64,000 nt of DNA from Thioclava sp. JE_KL1 (GCF_009296265.1 NZ_WBJS01000005.1:62001-126000); one strand, 5' to 3'; counted from the first letter of the stretch, positions 33,052 through 42,540 are shown. Notes: generated by a model from the letters alone, not told the origin. Numbers and translations: made by a program.

Positions 33052-35076
33052 TCAGCGGCCCAGAATGAAGGACTGCGGATTGCGTTCGATCATACGCGCG
33101 AGCGAGCCGATATTCGAGATCGCCCGACGCAACTCGCGCAAGGTGCTAAGGGTTTCGTTCGAGAAGTTGGAGCCACGGCCATAGGTCGCGACCAGAGCCC
33201 CCGCCTGATCGACGAGCGATTGCAGCTTCTGCGTCAGTTCCGGCAGCTGATCCGAGGCTTTCGACACCGAATCCGCTGCGTTCTGCGCCGCATCGAGCGT
33301 CTGGTTCAGCTTGTCGGCCGCATTCGCTTCCTTCAGCTGGGTCAGGATCGCGGCGGTTTGCTCGAGCGTGTCGTTGAGCGATTGCGGCAGGTCCTGCGTG
33401 CCGGGCTTATTCAGAAGCTGGTCGATACTGGCGAGGATCGTGTCGAGTTTATCGCCCACATCCTTGAGCGGCATATCTGCGATGGCCGTCGCGGCGCGAT
33501 CTGCAGAAGAGAGCGTCTCGTCGAGACCCGAGATTTCCTCGAGCACGGAGGACGCGGCCTCCGTCACACGGTCGAGTGCAGCCACGGTCTTATCCGCGGC
33601 ATCCTTCTTGTTCAGCTCGGTCGTGAAGGTCTTGAGCTGCTCCAGCAGGCCGGACAACTCGCCCGGAACTTTTCGGGTTTCCTCGCTCTCGGCCACGGCC
33701 GAAATCGAATCCAATGTGCGGATCGCGGAGCTCATCACCTCCTCGATCGGCAGCCCTTCGATCCGCTTGAAGACGCCCTGCGCCGATTTCGAGAGATCGT
33801 TCTCGGCCGCAGGCGCGGTCGGGAGCGTCGGATAGGGTTTGGCGTCGAGATTCATCTCGGCGTCTGGCAGATCGGGCACATCGGTCAGTTCAATCACCGT
33901 CGTTCCGCCGAGAAGCCCGATATTCGCGATCCGCGCTCGCAGGCCGCTCTGAATCTCGCCCTGAAGGAACTGGGTCACGGCCTCTTCACCGGCGTCGCGG
34001 GACAGGCCGAGCCGGTCCGGCGACAGGGCGATCGTGAGCTGTTGCTGCGCATAGCTCTGGCCGGTGCTGTCCTTGCGGATCTTGATCGCAAGCCCGGTAA
34101 CTTCTCCCGCCTCGACGCCCCGGAACTGCACTTTCGAGCCGACTTCGAGCCCCTGCACGGGATCATCGAACAGCAGCGTGTATTTCGGCGGGTCGACCAC
34201 GTCCGACTGGAAGACCGAGTTTTCCGCCGTGTCCTTGCCGTCGTAGAGACGGAAGGCGTGTTCATTCTCGACGATCCCGCCGCCGCTGGTGAACGTGTCG
34301 AATTCCACCCCGCCCTGCACCAGCGTCGCGAGCGAGCGCACGTCGAGGCTGAGACCAGAGGTGTCGAATTTCACGGAGAAGCCCGACGTGTCCCAGAACC
34401 GGGTCTGGGTCGTCAGCTGTTTATTATACGGGGCTTCGATGAACGCATCCACGATCACGCCGGACCCGTCATCGTCGAGCCGCAGGTTCTGCAGATGGCC
34501 CACCGTCAGCCCGTGATAGAGAACCGGCGCCCCATCGACGATCCCGCCCGCATCCTTCGCGCGCAACTCGATGATGGTGCCCTTGGTCGGATCGGGGGAG
34601 ATCGGCGGCTTGTCGAGACCCTGAAACATGCTCTGCTGCCCGTTGGGCTTATTGTTCCAGAAGCCCTCGATATAGGTGCCCGACAGCACCGTCCCGAGGT
34701 TCTGAATACCCCGCGCTGACACTTCGGGGCGCACCAGCCAGAATTTCGCATCCTGATCGACGAACGGCGCAACCTCGTTGTCGATGCGCACGCCGAGCTG
34801 CACCTGCTCCAGATCGGGGGTGAAAGAGACGCTCTCGACCTTGCCGACATCGACATCGCGGAACTTGAGCGGCGTGCCGATCTCGACCCCGGTCGCATCC
34901 TTAAAGTTGATATGGATGAGCATCCCGCGATCCGAGACCGTCTTCCATGCGACGCCGAGCGTGATCAGCAAGGCGATCAGCGGCACGATCCAGACGACGG
35001 AAAGCCGCGTCCAGATCGGGCGCGGAGCGTTGGAGGTTTCCAGCTCGGCCGGGCCGGTCTCGGGGGTGTCGTTCAT
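33052..35076 (-). CDS. pqiB: PqiB-type MCE-domain envelope lipid transport protein
   Basis: A 674-residue protein with one N-terminal membrane anchor (about 25-45) and three MCE/MlaD domains at about 47-140, 160-235 and 285-400, each starting with a beta stretch such as IHINFKDATGVEIGTPLKFRDV, TIIELRAKDAGGIVDGAPVLYHG and YTLLFDDPVQGLEVGSKVQFRG. The last 250 residues are long coiled coil (ESEETRKVPGELSGLLEQ through LPELTQKLQSLVDQ), longer than in E. coli PqiB (about 546 in total). It forms a tube through the periplasm. Overlaps the second pqiA-like gene by 4 bases. Confidence 0.9.
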   Translation of the reverse strand: MNDTPETGPAELETSNAPRPIWTRLSVVWIVPLIALLITLGVAWKTVSDRGMLIHINFKDATGVEIGTPLKFRDVDVGKVESVSFTPDLEQVQLGVRIDNEVAPFVDQDAKFWLVRPEVSARGIQNLGTVLSGTYIEGFWNNKPNGQQSMFQGLDKPPISPDPTKGTIIELRAKDAGGIVDGAPVLYHGLTVGHLQNLRLDDDGSGVIVDAFIEAPYNKQLTTQTRFWDTSGFSVKFDTSGLSLDVRSLATLVQGGVEFDTFTSGGGIVENEHAFRLYDGKDTAENSVFQSDVVDPPKYTLLFDDPVQGLEVGSKVQFRGVEAGEVTGLAIKIRKDSTGQSYAQQQLTIALSPDRLGLSRDAGEEAVTQFLQGEIQSGLRARIANIGLLGGTTVIELTDVPDLPDAEMNLDAKPYPTLPTAPAAENDLSKSAQGVFKRIEGLPIEEVMSSAIRTLDSISAVAESEETRKVPGELSGLLEQLKTFTTELNKKDAADKTVAALDRVTEAASSVLEEISGLDETLSSADRAATAIADMPLKDVGDKLDTILASIDQLLNKPGTQDLPQSLNDTLEQTAAILTQLKEANAADKLNQTLDAAQNAADSVSKASDQLPELTQKLQSLVDQAGALVATYGRGSNFSNETLSTLRELRRAISNIGSLARMIERNPQSFILGR

Positions 35077-35687
35077 GAACTCACTCTGTCAGGGCCGCGC
35101 CAGATCAGGCGCGGGTCGAAGCTTTGGGCGGATAGCATGGTGAATGCAACCGAGAGGGCAAAAGACGCGGCGGCAGGGCCGGGATGAATCGAGGCCACGA
35201 AACCAAGCTGCACCAGTGCGGAGAGGATCGCCACGACGAAGACGTCGATCATCGACCAGCGGCCGATGAATTCCACCACCTCGTAGAGATGCAGATGCGG
35301 AGGGCCGCCTTTGCGGCGCTCGTTTCCGACCGCGAGGGCTAGATAGGCAATGGCGATGAATTTCCCGATCGGGATCATCACCGAGGCGCCGAAGATGATC
35401 AGCGCCACGCCGTAATTGTGATGCCGCCACAGCTCCATCGCGCCGCCGACGATGGTGTTTTTCTGCTCATGACCAAGCGTCGCCGTGACCAGCATTGGGT
35501 AGAGATTGGCGGGAATGTAGAAGATCAGCCCCGCGATCCACCACGCCCAGACGCGCTGCAGCCCGCTCTTGTCGACCTTGTGCAGCGTCGCGCCGCAGCG
35601 TTCGCAATGCGCATGATCCGGGGTCCAGACCCGGCCGCAGCGGGTGCAGCCGATCAAGCCGGCATCGGTGGCGGTCAGCACATTCAT
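35073..35687 (-). CDS. pqiA: PqiA-like membrane protein, second half of a split PqiA
   Basis: A 204-residue protein with an N-terminal zinc ribbon (Cys14, Cys17, Cys28, Cys31: CTRCGRVW and CERCGATL) and four membrane segments, including LIFYIPANLYPMLV, the PqiA signature. E. coli PqiA is one chain of about 417 residues with two such halves; here each half is a separate gene. The ATG overlaps the stop of the preceding gene (ATGA), so both are made together. Overlaps pqiB. Confidence 0.85.
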   Translation of the reverse strand: MNVLTATDAGLIGCTRCGRVWTPDHAHCERCGATLHKVDKSGLQRVWAWWIAGLIFYIPANLYPMLVTATLGHEQKNTIVGGAMELWRHHNYGVALIIFGASVMIPIGKFIAIAYLALAVGNERRKGGPPHLHLYEVVEFIGRWSMIDVFVVAILSALVQLGFVASIHPGPAAASFALSVAFTMLSAQSFDPRLIWRGPDRVSS

Positions 35688-36319
35688 TTTCGTTCGATCG
35701 CGTCCCATATCGTCCATTTGCTGACAAAGGAGTTCTTGAGCGCGATCACGATGATGAGAACGCAGAAAGCCCAGAAGGCAGGGCCGAGCGACACCTTGGC
35801 GAGACCGCCGAGTTTCACCAGCGCCACCGCCGTGCCGATGATGAAGATCTCCGCCATCGCCCAGGGCTGGCTTTCCTCGGCGAGGCGAAACATCGTCGCG
35901 GCGTGTTTCCAGGCGGGTTTGCCATTGGCGAGCGGCCAGAGCGTGTAGATCAGCGCGGCGAAGCGGAAGATCGGCAGCGCCACGATCATCGAAAGCACGA
36001 AGAAGGCCAGAGGCGCGATCCATCCATCGGAAAACGCCATCGCGACGCCGAAGATAGAGCTCTCGTGGCTCAGCCCGCGCGTCGAAATCTCGAGGAAGGG
36101 AAAGAAGATCGCTCCGATCATCAGGATCATCCCGGTGAAGGAGAAGGCGATGACATGTAGAAAGGACCGCTCGCGCGGCGAGATCAGCACCGTTCCACAG
36201 CGAACACAGGTCGCCCGCTTGCCATCGGGCAGATGCGTCGCGCGATAGAGCGCGTCGCACTGCGGACAGGCAATCAGGTCGGCCGGGTCAACTGTCATTG
36301 TGTTCGGGTGCCCATTCAT
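35684..36319 (-). CDS. pqiA: PqiA-like membrane protein, first half of a split PqiA
   Basis: A protein of 211 residues (204 if it starts at the ATG at 36298). It has a zinc ribbon (CPQCDAL and CVRCGTVL) followed by four membrane segments, with LMIGAIFFPFLEIS matching the PqiA family. First gene of the pqi operon. Neither ATG has a strong ribosome site, so the start is uncertain. A second ATG frame just upstream is out of register. Confidence 0.83.
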   Translation of the reverse strand: MNGHPNTMTVDPADLIACPQCDALYRATHLPDGKRATCVRCGTVLISPRERSFLHVIAFSFTGMILMIGAIFFPFLEISTRGLSHESSIFGVAMAFSDGWIAPLAFFVLSMIVALPIFRFAALIYTLWPLANGKPAWKHAATMFRLAEESQPWAMAEIFIIGTAVALVKLGGLAKVSLGPAFWAFCVLIIVIALKNSFVSKWTIWDAIERK

Positions 36320-36384
36320 CTGCCAAATCTAGCGATTGCCCGCGCCACGACAAGGGAAGAGGCCGATGGCTCGCATTTTATCCG

Positions 36385-36400
36385 TCAATCGCCTGTTAAC
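36385..36400 (+). promoter_or_regulatory. CtrA-like site upstream of motB
   Basis: TCAA-N7-TTAAC, one mismatch from the CtrA consensus TTAA-N7-TTAAC, 43 bases before the motB ATG; a TATACC -10-like word follows at 36411. CtrA controls flagellar genes in this group. Binding is inferred. Confidence 0.4.
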
Positions 36401-36442
36401 ACGCGCCTACTATACCGGACGCGGGTGAAAAGAGGTGGTGGA

Positions 36443-37291
36443 ATGAGCAACCGCGACAACGCGGCGCCAATCATCATCAAGCGTAAGAAGGTTGTCGCAG
36501 GCGACGGGCACCACGGTGGGGCGTGGAAAGTGGCCTATGCCGATTTCGTCACTGCGATGATGGCCTTCTTCATGCTGATGTGGTTGCTGAACGCGACAAC
36601 CGAGAAACAACGCAAGGGCATCGCGGATTACTTCAATCCGACGATCCCGATCAATCGCATCTCCGGTGGCGGAGAAGGCGCTTTCGGCGGGGATTCCGTC
36701 TTCTCAGAGGACCAGATTGCACAGAGCGGCACCGGTGCCGTCTCGCAACGCCCGACCGAAGAGCGTCAGGCCCGCGGCGAAAACTCCGCGGACGACACAC
36801 AGGACAGCGACACGGCCAGCTTGAAAGAGATGGCGCGCGCGATCGAGCAAGCTCTGATGGGCGTGGGTGGCGAGTCGATGATCAGCGAGCAGCTCGCACG
36901 CCACATCGTGACCCGCGTGACCGACGAGGGTCTGATCATCGAGATTTCCGACCTGCCCGACGCGCCGCTTTTCGTCGGCGACACCGCCAAGCCGCAGCCG
37001 GTTCTCCCCGATCTGGCGAAAATCCTGACGCGGGTCTTCTCGCTCGTCTCAAACAACGTCGCGATCAACGGCTACACGAGATCCTACCCGAAAATGCTGG
37101 CCCATGACCCGGTCTGGGAGCTTTCCGCCGCACGCGCGCAAGCGATGCGGACATTGCTGGACGAGGCCGGCTTCCCCCCCGATCGGATGCAGCGCGTCAG
37201 CGGCTTCGCCGATCGCAAGCCCAAGGTCGAGCGTGCGATGGACCTGCGCAACAACCGTCTCGAAGTGATCGTGCTACGCAATGGCCGGTGA
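36443..37291 (+). CDS. motB: Flagellar motor stator protein MotB
   Basis: Proton-channel and peptidoglycan-anchoring stator subunit, 282 residues from the ATG at 36443 (AGAGGTGG upstream). A single membrane segment about 30-50 carries the proton-accepting Asp34 in VAYADFVTAMMAFFMLMWLL. A variable linker (about 65-130) precedes the OmpA-like domain with VAINGYTRS, ELSAARAQAMRTLL and NNRLEVIVL. motA is not in the window. First gene of motB-flgE-flgK-flgL-flgI. Confidence 0.93.
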   Translation: MSNRDNAAPIIIKRKKVVAGDGHHGGAWKVAYADFVTAMMAFFMLMWLLNATTEKQRKGIADYFNPTIPINRISGGGEGAFGGDSVFSEDQIAQSGTGAVSQRPTEERQARGENSADDTQDSDTASLKEMARAIEQALMGVGGESMISEQLARHIVTRVTDEGLIIEISDLPDAPLFVGDTAKPQPVLPDLAKILTRVFSLVSNNVAINGYTRSYPKMLAHDPVWELSAARAQAMRTLLDEAGFPPDRMQRVSGFADRKPKVERAMDLRNNRLEVIVLRNGR

Positions 37292-37339
37292 GGCGCGTCT
37301 TAGCGAAATGGTAACCACGGGTCGAAAAAGGCAGACCTG

Positions 37340-37354
37340 TTAGGGCGATCTTAA
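37340..37354 (+). promoter_or_regulatory. Weak CtrA-like site upstream of flgE
   Basis: TTAG-N7-TTAA, one mismatch to TTAA-N7-TTAA, 57 bases before the flgE ATG, in the 119-base gap after motB. With the site at motB it suggests CtrA control, but a single weak site can occur by chance. Confidence 0.3.
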
Positions 37355-37410
37355 ACACCCGGGCGCAAAGGTAGGAAGAACTTCGGACGCAGCAGCAGAA
37401 AGGCGCATCC

Positions 37411-38745
37411 ATGTCCATTTCTTCCTCGCTCAATGCGGGCGTGGCCGGCTTGGCCGCGAATGCCACACGTCTTGCCACGATCTCGGACAATATCGCGAAT
37501 TCGAGCACCTACGGCTACAAGCGCGCCGTCACCGAATTCGAAAGCATGGTGATCAATCAGGCGGCGAAGACTGGCTCCTATTCGGCTGGCGGTGTCCGTG
37601 CCTCCACGAGTCGCCTCATCGAAGAGAGAGGCTCGCTGGTCTCCACCTCGAACGCGCTCGACATCGCGGTTTCCGGACGCGGTATGCTGCCCGTCATGAC
37701 GGCCGTGGCGCTCGATAACTCGACGGGCGACGAACCTTTGAAGATGACCACGACCGGCGCGTTTCGTACCGATGTCGACGGGACACTGATGACCGAATCC
37801 GGGCTTGTTCTGCTTGGTTGGCCCGCCAGTGCCGATGGCACCATCCCGACCTTCGCGCGCGACACCATGTCCGGGATGGAACCGGTGGTGATCAACGCCA
37901 ACCAGACCGCCGGCGACCCCACGACGACGCTTAATCTCGGGGTCAACCTCCCCGCGACGGACACCGAAGCCGGATCTGCGGGCGATACGCTACCACTTTC
38001 CGTCGAGTATTTCGGAAATCTCGGAACATCCGAAACCCTGGACATTACATTCTATCCGACCGTCCCGGCCAGCGGCGCCTCTAACGAATGGGCCATGGTT
38101 ATTCGCGATAGCGCCACGGTGGATGACCCGGGCACCCCCGCGACCGATGAAAGCGTCATCGGCCGCTATGTCCTGACTTTTGACGACAGCCGTAGCAGCG
38201 GCGGCACGCTGGCCTCTGTCAACGTTATCGCGGGTGGCGCCTATGATGCCTCGACCGGCACGCTCGATCTCTCCGTCGCCGGCGGTCCGCTGAGCGTCAC
38301 CATCGGCAAAATCGGCGATACCAACGGCTTGACGCAGCTCTCCGACAGTTTCTCGCCGACATCGATCACGAAGGACGGCTCGCCCGTCGGCAATCTCACG
38401 GCTGTCGAAATCGATGAGGATGGCTACATCAAAGCGACCTACGACACCGGGTTCATCCGCACCGTCTATCAAATCCCCCTCGTGGATGTTCCCAATCAGA
38501 ACGGCCTGATCGCGCTCGACAATCAGATCTTCGAAGTCTCCTCGAACTCCGGCTCTTTCTTCTTGTGGAATGCCGGTGACGGTCCGACCGGGTCGATCGA
38601 AGGCTACGCTCGCGAAGGCTCGACGGTCGATGTTGCAGAGGAACTGACCAATCTCATCCAGACGCAGCGCGCCTACTCGTCCAACGCCAAGGTAATCCAA
38701 ACGGTCGATGAGATGCTGCAGGAAACCACCAATATCAAACGCTGA
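37411..38745 (+). CDS. flgE: Flagellar hook protein FlgE
   Basis: Hook subunit, 444 residues. The N-terminal flagellar rod/hook motif SLNAGVAGLAANATRLATISDNIANSSTYGYKRA at residues 5-39 and the C-terminal ELTNLIQTQRAYSSNAKVIQTVDEMLQ are the conserved coiled-coil ends. The middle (about 130-350) is the exposed variable domain, rich in Thr, Ser, Asp and Gly. The start is well supported by the motif. flgK follows after 30 bases. Confidence 0.95.
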   Translation: MSISSSLNAGVAGLAANATRLATISDNIANSSTYGYKRAVTEFESMVINQAAKTGSYSAGGVRASTSRLIEERGSLVSTSNALDIAVSGRGMLPVMTAVALDNSTGDEPLKMTTTGAFRTDVDGTLMTESGLVLLGWPASADGTIPTFARDTMSGMEPVVINANQTAGDPTTTLNLGVNLPATDTEAGSAGDTLPLSVEYFGNLGTSETLDITFYPTVPASGASNEWAMVIRDSATVDDPGTPATDESVIGRYVLTFDDSRSSGGTLASVNVIAGGAYDASTGTLDLSVAGGPLSVTIGKIGDTNGLTQLSDSFSPTSITKDGSPVGNLTAVEIDEDGYIKATYDTGFIRTVYQIPLVDVPNQNGLIALDNQIFEVSSNSGSFFLWNAGDGPTGSIEGYAREGSTVDVAEELTNLIQTQRAYSSNAKVIQTVDEMLQETTNIKR

Positions 38746-38775
38746 TCCTGATCGGATCGGCGACGGGAGGTCGCA

Positions 38776-40230
38776 ATGGGAATCTCGCAAACGCTATCCA
38801 ATGCCTTGTCGGGCCTCACCGCGGCCTCTCGCATGGCCGAGGTCGTGGCCTCCAATACCGCCAACGCGCTCACCGACGGCTACGCCCGGCGCGAGATTTC
38901 ACTCGGCGCACACGTCGTCGGCCAGCAAGGCGCCGGCGTTCGCGTGCTCAACGTCGACCGCATCGTCAACGAAACCCTCCGCAGCGATCTCCGCCTCTCC
39001 GATGCTGCGGCCCAAAACGCTTCACTGCGCGGCGACTTTCTTTCAACCTTCGAAGCTCGCATCGGCACGCCGGAGGATGCGAGCTCCTTATCCTCAAAAT
39101 TCGCAGAGCTCGAAGCCTCGCTCGTCGAAGCTGGCAGCCGCCCAGAAAGCGAAGCCCGCCTGTCCACAGTGCTGAGCGCCGCCCGCGAGGTCACCGGGCA
39201 CCTGAATATGCTCTCCGCAGAATTGCAGGACAGCCGGATGGACGCAGATCGAAAAATCGCGACGCAGGTCGACGCCCTAAACAGCGCACTCGCGCAGGTC
39301 GATGAACTCAACGCAACGATCCTGGCCGGAAAGGCCGCAGGCCATGACACCAATGCGCTCAAGGATCAACGTCAAACGCTGGTCGACCGGATCTCCAGCA
39401 TCGTCCCCACCCACCAAGTCCCGCGCGAAAACGATCAAATCGCACTCTTCACCACAGGCGGTGCCGTCCTTCTCGAAGGCAACCCAGTCGAGATCGAGTT
39501 TACGGTGCGCGGAATCATAACGCCGGACATGACCCACGACGGAGGGGTTCTCTCAGGCCTGACGCTCAACGGAAACGCAGTCTCAAGTGACGATGACGGG
39601 TTCTTCGGCGGCGGCACGCTTGGCGCCCTCTTCGCCATCCGTGATACACTTGCTCCAAACCTGCAGGTTCAGATTGACGCACTCTCCCGCAACCTGATCG
39701 AGAGGGTCAGCGACCCGGCGGTCGACCCAACACTCAGCGGCGGCGCAGCCGGTCTCTTTACAGATGGCGGAGGCCCGCTCGATCCGCTCAACGAAACAGG
39801 CCTCGCCGCTCGGATCGTCATCAACCCGCTCGCGGACCCTGAACAAGGAGGCTCGCTTTCGCTGCTGCGTGACGGTTTCGGCGCATCCACCCCTGGCCCC
39901 GTGAGCAACGCAGAAAATCTTTTCTCACTCGCCTCAGCGTTAACAACCGCGTCCGCACCCGCCTCCGGAAATTTTGGCCCGTCGCTTCATTCAAGCGCAG
40001 AGCTTTTCGCAAGCTTCTTGTCCCAAGTTACGAGCGATCGTCAAAGCAACGAGGCGACTCAAACCTATGCAACGGCCCGTTACGACACATTGAAAGAGCA
40101 GGCCCTCGCTGAGGGTGTCGATACTAATCATGAAATGCAGAAACTTCTGCAAATTGAAGAACTTTACAGCGCCAATGCACGCGTCATCCAAACCGTCGAT
40201 GCACTGATCAAACAGCTTCTGGAGATTTAA
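38776..40230 (+). CDS. flgK: Flagellar hook-associated protein FlgK
   Basis: First hook-filament junction protein, 484 residues. N-terminal ALSGLTAASRMAEVVASNTANALTDGYARREI and C-terminal YSANARVIQTVDALIKQLL are the conserved axial-protein ends. FlgK-type central domains lie between. A GGGAGG site precedes the ATG. It and flgL look less GC-rich than neighbouring genes by eye. One base separates it from flgL. Confidence 0.92.
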   Translation: MGISQTLSNALSGLTAASRMAEVVASNTANALTDGYARREISLGAHVVGQQGAGVRVLNVDRIVNETLRSDLRLSDAAAQNASLRGDFLSTFEARIGTPEDASSLSSKFAELEASLVEAGSRPESEARLSTVLSAAREVTGHLNMLSAELQDSRMDADRKIATQVDALNSALAQVDELNATILAGKAAGHDTNALKDQRQTLVDRISSIVPTHQVPRENDQIALFTTGGAVLLEGNPVEIEFTVRGIITPDMTHDGGVLSGLTLNGNAVSSDDDGFFGGGTLGALFAIRDTLAPNLQVQIDALSRNLIERVSDPAVDPTLSGGAAGLFTDGGGPLDPLNETGLAARIVINPLADPEQGGSLSLLRDGFGASTPGPVSNAENLFSLASALTTASAPASGNFGPSLHSSAELFASFLSQVTSDRQSNEATQTYATARYDTLKEQALAEGVDTNHEMQKLLQIEELYSANARVIQTVDALIKQLLEI

Positions 40231-40231
40231 G

Positions 40232-41233
40232 ATGAACTATCTCTCTGTTGGGGACATGGCGCTGAATTTCCAGATGCGACGCCACAATGCAGCGCTGGAT
40301 ACGAAATTGGCGACCCTTACCCAAGAAGTGACGTCTGGCATAAAATCCGATCTCGGCGCCTCCGTATCCGGCGACTTCGGCGCGCTCTCCGCAATCGATC
40401 GGAGCCTGAGATTGTTCGACGCATTCGACCTCGCCTCTACCGAGGCGAGCCAATATGCAGACGCGATGCAACGCAGCCTCGCGCGGATCGGCAACCTCGA
40501 CGACGGCATCAGTACGGCCCTCATGTCTGCCGCAACCACCTCCAGCAAGATCATGATCGACGCGACCGTCGCGTCGACAGCCGAAAAGTTCGACGCGCTG
40601 ATCGCAACACTCAACACGAATTCTGTCGGACGCTATATATTTGCGGGCGATCAAGGAGATACGACCCCGCTACCCGATGCCGAAACGATTATCACGTCCC
40701 TGTCTGCGGAGATTTCAGGGGCGACGAATGCGACGGATGTACTTGCGACCCTCGATATGTGGTTCGCCGACCCAAGCGGTTTCACCGCAACCTCCTATCA
40801 AGGTGGCGAAGCCAGGGGAAAATTCCACATCGCAGAGGGCGAAACCGCCGCGATCAATGTCACCGCAAATGACTCACGCGTTAAAGACGCGATTAAGGGC
40901 TACGCCATAGGCACGCTTTTGGACCGAGGTTTGTTCGACGGTAACCTGGCCCAGCGAAGTGCGCTTGCGAAGGAAGCGGGTGCGAGAATTCACTCGGGAT
41001 CTCTCGCAGCCGTCGAACTCGCCGCGGAAGTCGGTTCGTTCGAAGGCAAAGTCGCCTCAGCAGCCACGCGAAACGATACTGAACGCGCCAGCCTTGAAAT
41101 TGCACGGAAGAAACTCATCGGCGCCGACCCGTACGCCTCGGCAACCGCGCTCGAAGCGGTACGCTCCCAAATCGAGACGCTCTATCTTCTGACACGTCGG
41201 CTCGCCAACCTCTCGATGACGGATTACATGTGA
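40232..41233 (+). CDS. flgL: Flagellar hook-associated protein FlgL
   Basis: Second junction protein, related to flagellin; 333 residues. N-terminal NFQMRRHNAALDTKLATLTQEVTSGIKSD is the flagellin-type helix and the C-terminal LEAVRSQIETLYLLTRRLANLSMTDYM the matching helix. It begins 1 base after flgK and its stop overlaps flgI (TGATG). Codon use appears a little more AT-rich than neighbours. Confidence 0.88.
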   Translation: MNYLSVGDMALNFQMRRHNAALDTKLATLTQEVTSGIKSDLGASVSGDFGALSAIDRSLRLFDAFDLASTEASQYADAMQRSLARIGNLDDGISTALMSAATTSSKIMIDATVASTAEKFDALIATLNTNSVGRYIFAGDQGDTTPLPDAETIITSLSAEISGATNATDVLATLDMWFADPSGFTATSYQGGEARGKFHIAEGETAAINVTANDSRVKDAIKGYAIGTLLDRGLFDGNLAQRSALAKEAGARIHSGSLAAVELAAEVGSFEGKVASAATRNDTERASLEIARKKLIGADPYASATALEAVRSQIETLYLLTRRLANLSMTDYM

Positions 41234-42330
41234 TGTGGCGCTGGTTGCTAGTTGCCCTCGTCTTCCTTCCGCAAATCGCTCTTTGCGCCCCGATCCGCAT
41301 CAAGGATCTAGTCGAATTCGACGGAGTGCGCGGGAACGATCTCGTCGGCTATGGTCTGGTCGTTGGATTGAACGGTACGGGTGACGGGTTACGTAACGCT
41401 CCCTTTACCGAAGAGATCATGTCGAACATGCTCGAACGGCTCGGCGTTAACGTTACCGGGGAACAGTTTCGACCGAAGAACGTCGCCGCCGTGATGATCA
41501 CGGCGAGCCTGCCACCCTTCGCGCGCGCCGGAAGCCAAATCGACATCACCGTCTCCGCGATTGGTGACGCCAAGAGCCTTCTTGGCGGCACCCTCGTGAT
41601 GACCCCTTTGAAAGCGGCAGATGGCGAAATCTATGCGGTCGCGCAGGGAGCGATCATTGCCGGCGGCGCTGTGGCACAAGGTAACGCCGCTTCGGTGACT
41701 CAAGGCGTTCCGACCTCGGGAAATATTCCGTCGGGCGCGCGCGTCGAGCGCGAAATCGCCTTCGAGATAAACGACCTCAATACGGTGCGCCTCGCGCTGC
41801 GCACGCCCGACTTCACCACTGCAAGCCGAATTGAAACCGCCATTAACCGCGAATACGGTCGGCGCGTCGCGGAAATGCTCGACGGCGGCACTGTCGCTTT
41901 GAACATTCGCGAGACCCTCGCGCGCTCGGTCGCGCATGCGATCGGCCGGGTAGAGAATCTCAGTGTCGAACCAGAACAGCGCGCCCGGGTCGTGGTCGAC
42001 CAGCGTTCGGGTACGATCGTCATGGGGGAAGACGTGCGGATTTCGCGCGTTGCCGTCAGCCAGGGGAACCTGACCCTCAAAGTGGAGGATAGCCCCCTTG
42101 TGGTGCAACCCAACCCGTTTTCGCAAGGAGATACGGTCGTCGTCCCCAGATCGCAGGCGACTCTCACAGAAGAGCCAGGCATTCGCATGGCCGAAGTCCC
42201 ACAGGGCAGCTCGCTAGCGGAATTGGTCGCGGGGCTCAACGCGCTCGGCGTTAGCCCGCGCGACATGATCGACATCCTCAAGAGCATCAATGCCGCGGGC
42301 GCGTTGCATGCAGAATTTGTCGTGAATTGA
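41233..42330 (+). CDS. flgI: Flagellar P-ring protein FlgI
   Basis: Periplasmic P-ring subunit, 365 residues from the ATG at 41233 (a GTG at 41230 is the alternative). Signal peptide of about 19 residues ending ALCA. Family signatures: RIKDLVEFDGVRGNDLVGYGLVVGLNGTGDG, NVAAVMITASLPPFARAGSQIDITVSAIGDAKSLLGGTL and GALHAEFVV at the end. The companion assembly factor FlgA and L-ring FlgH are not in the window. Last gene of the cluster, followed by a hairpin. Confidence 0.95.
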   Translation: MWRWLLVALVFLPQIALCAPIRIKDLVEFDGVRGNDLVGYGLVVGLNGTGDGLRNAPFTEEIMSNMLERLGVNVTGEQFRPKNVAAVMITASLPPFARAGSQIDITVSAIGDAKSLLGGTLVMTPLKAADGEIYAVAQGAIIAGGAVAQGNAASVTQGVPTSGNIPSGARVEREIAFEINDLNTVRLALRTPDFTTASRIETAINREYGRRVAEMLDGGTVALNIRETLARSVAHAIGRVENLSVEPEQRARVVVDQRSGTIVMGEDVRISRVAVSQGNLTLKVEDSPLVVQPNPFSQGDTVVVPRSQATLTEEPGIRMAEVPQGSSLAELVAGLNALGVSPRDMIDILKSINAAGALHAEFVVN

Positions 42331-42368
42331 CCTGAAGCCTCGAGAACGACTGCCCTGAAACAAGCGAA

Positions 42369-42388
42369 GCGGAACCTTGCGGTTCCGC
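42369..42388. terminator. Hairpin between flgI and tRNA-Thr
   Basis: GCGGAACC, loop TTGC, GGTTCCGC: a perfect 8-bp stem, 38 bases after the flgI stop. There is no T run, so its strength as a terminator is uncertain. Confidence 0.45.
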
Positions 42389-42412
42389 CTCTGCGCCTGA
42401 ACTTTCAGGAAG

Positions 42413-42488
42413 TGGTGCCGGTGATAGGACTCGAACCTACGACCCCATCATTACGAATGACGTGCTCTACCAGCTGAGCTACACCGGC
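42413..42488 (-). tRNA. tRNA-Thr (anticodon CGU)
   Basis: A full 76-base cloverleaf on the minus strand. The acceptor stem starts GCCGGTG and ends CACCGGC, then discriminator A and encoded CCA. D arm GCTC ... GAGC, anticodon loop TTCGTAA, giving anticodon CGT (codon ACG), T arm with GTTCGAGTCC. The adjoining sequence shows no attachment-site duplication or integrase. Confidence 0.95.
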
Positions 42489-42540
42489 ACTGTGGCGGGC
42501 GATTACCATGCTCTTTCGGGGATGTGTAGCCCCAAAATGA

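Noticed and set aside
35684-35687. Frameshift in a single pqiA gene
   Set aside because: Both parts have complete zinc ribbons and four membrane segments, the first ends with a normal stop and the second starts at an overlapping ATG, so a genuine split is more likely than an error.
42413-42488. Genomic island inserted at tRNA-Thr
   Set aside because: No integrase, no duplicated tRNA end and normal core genes on both sides.
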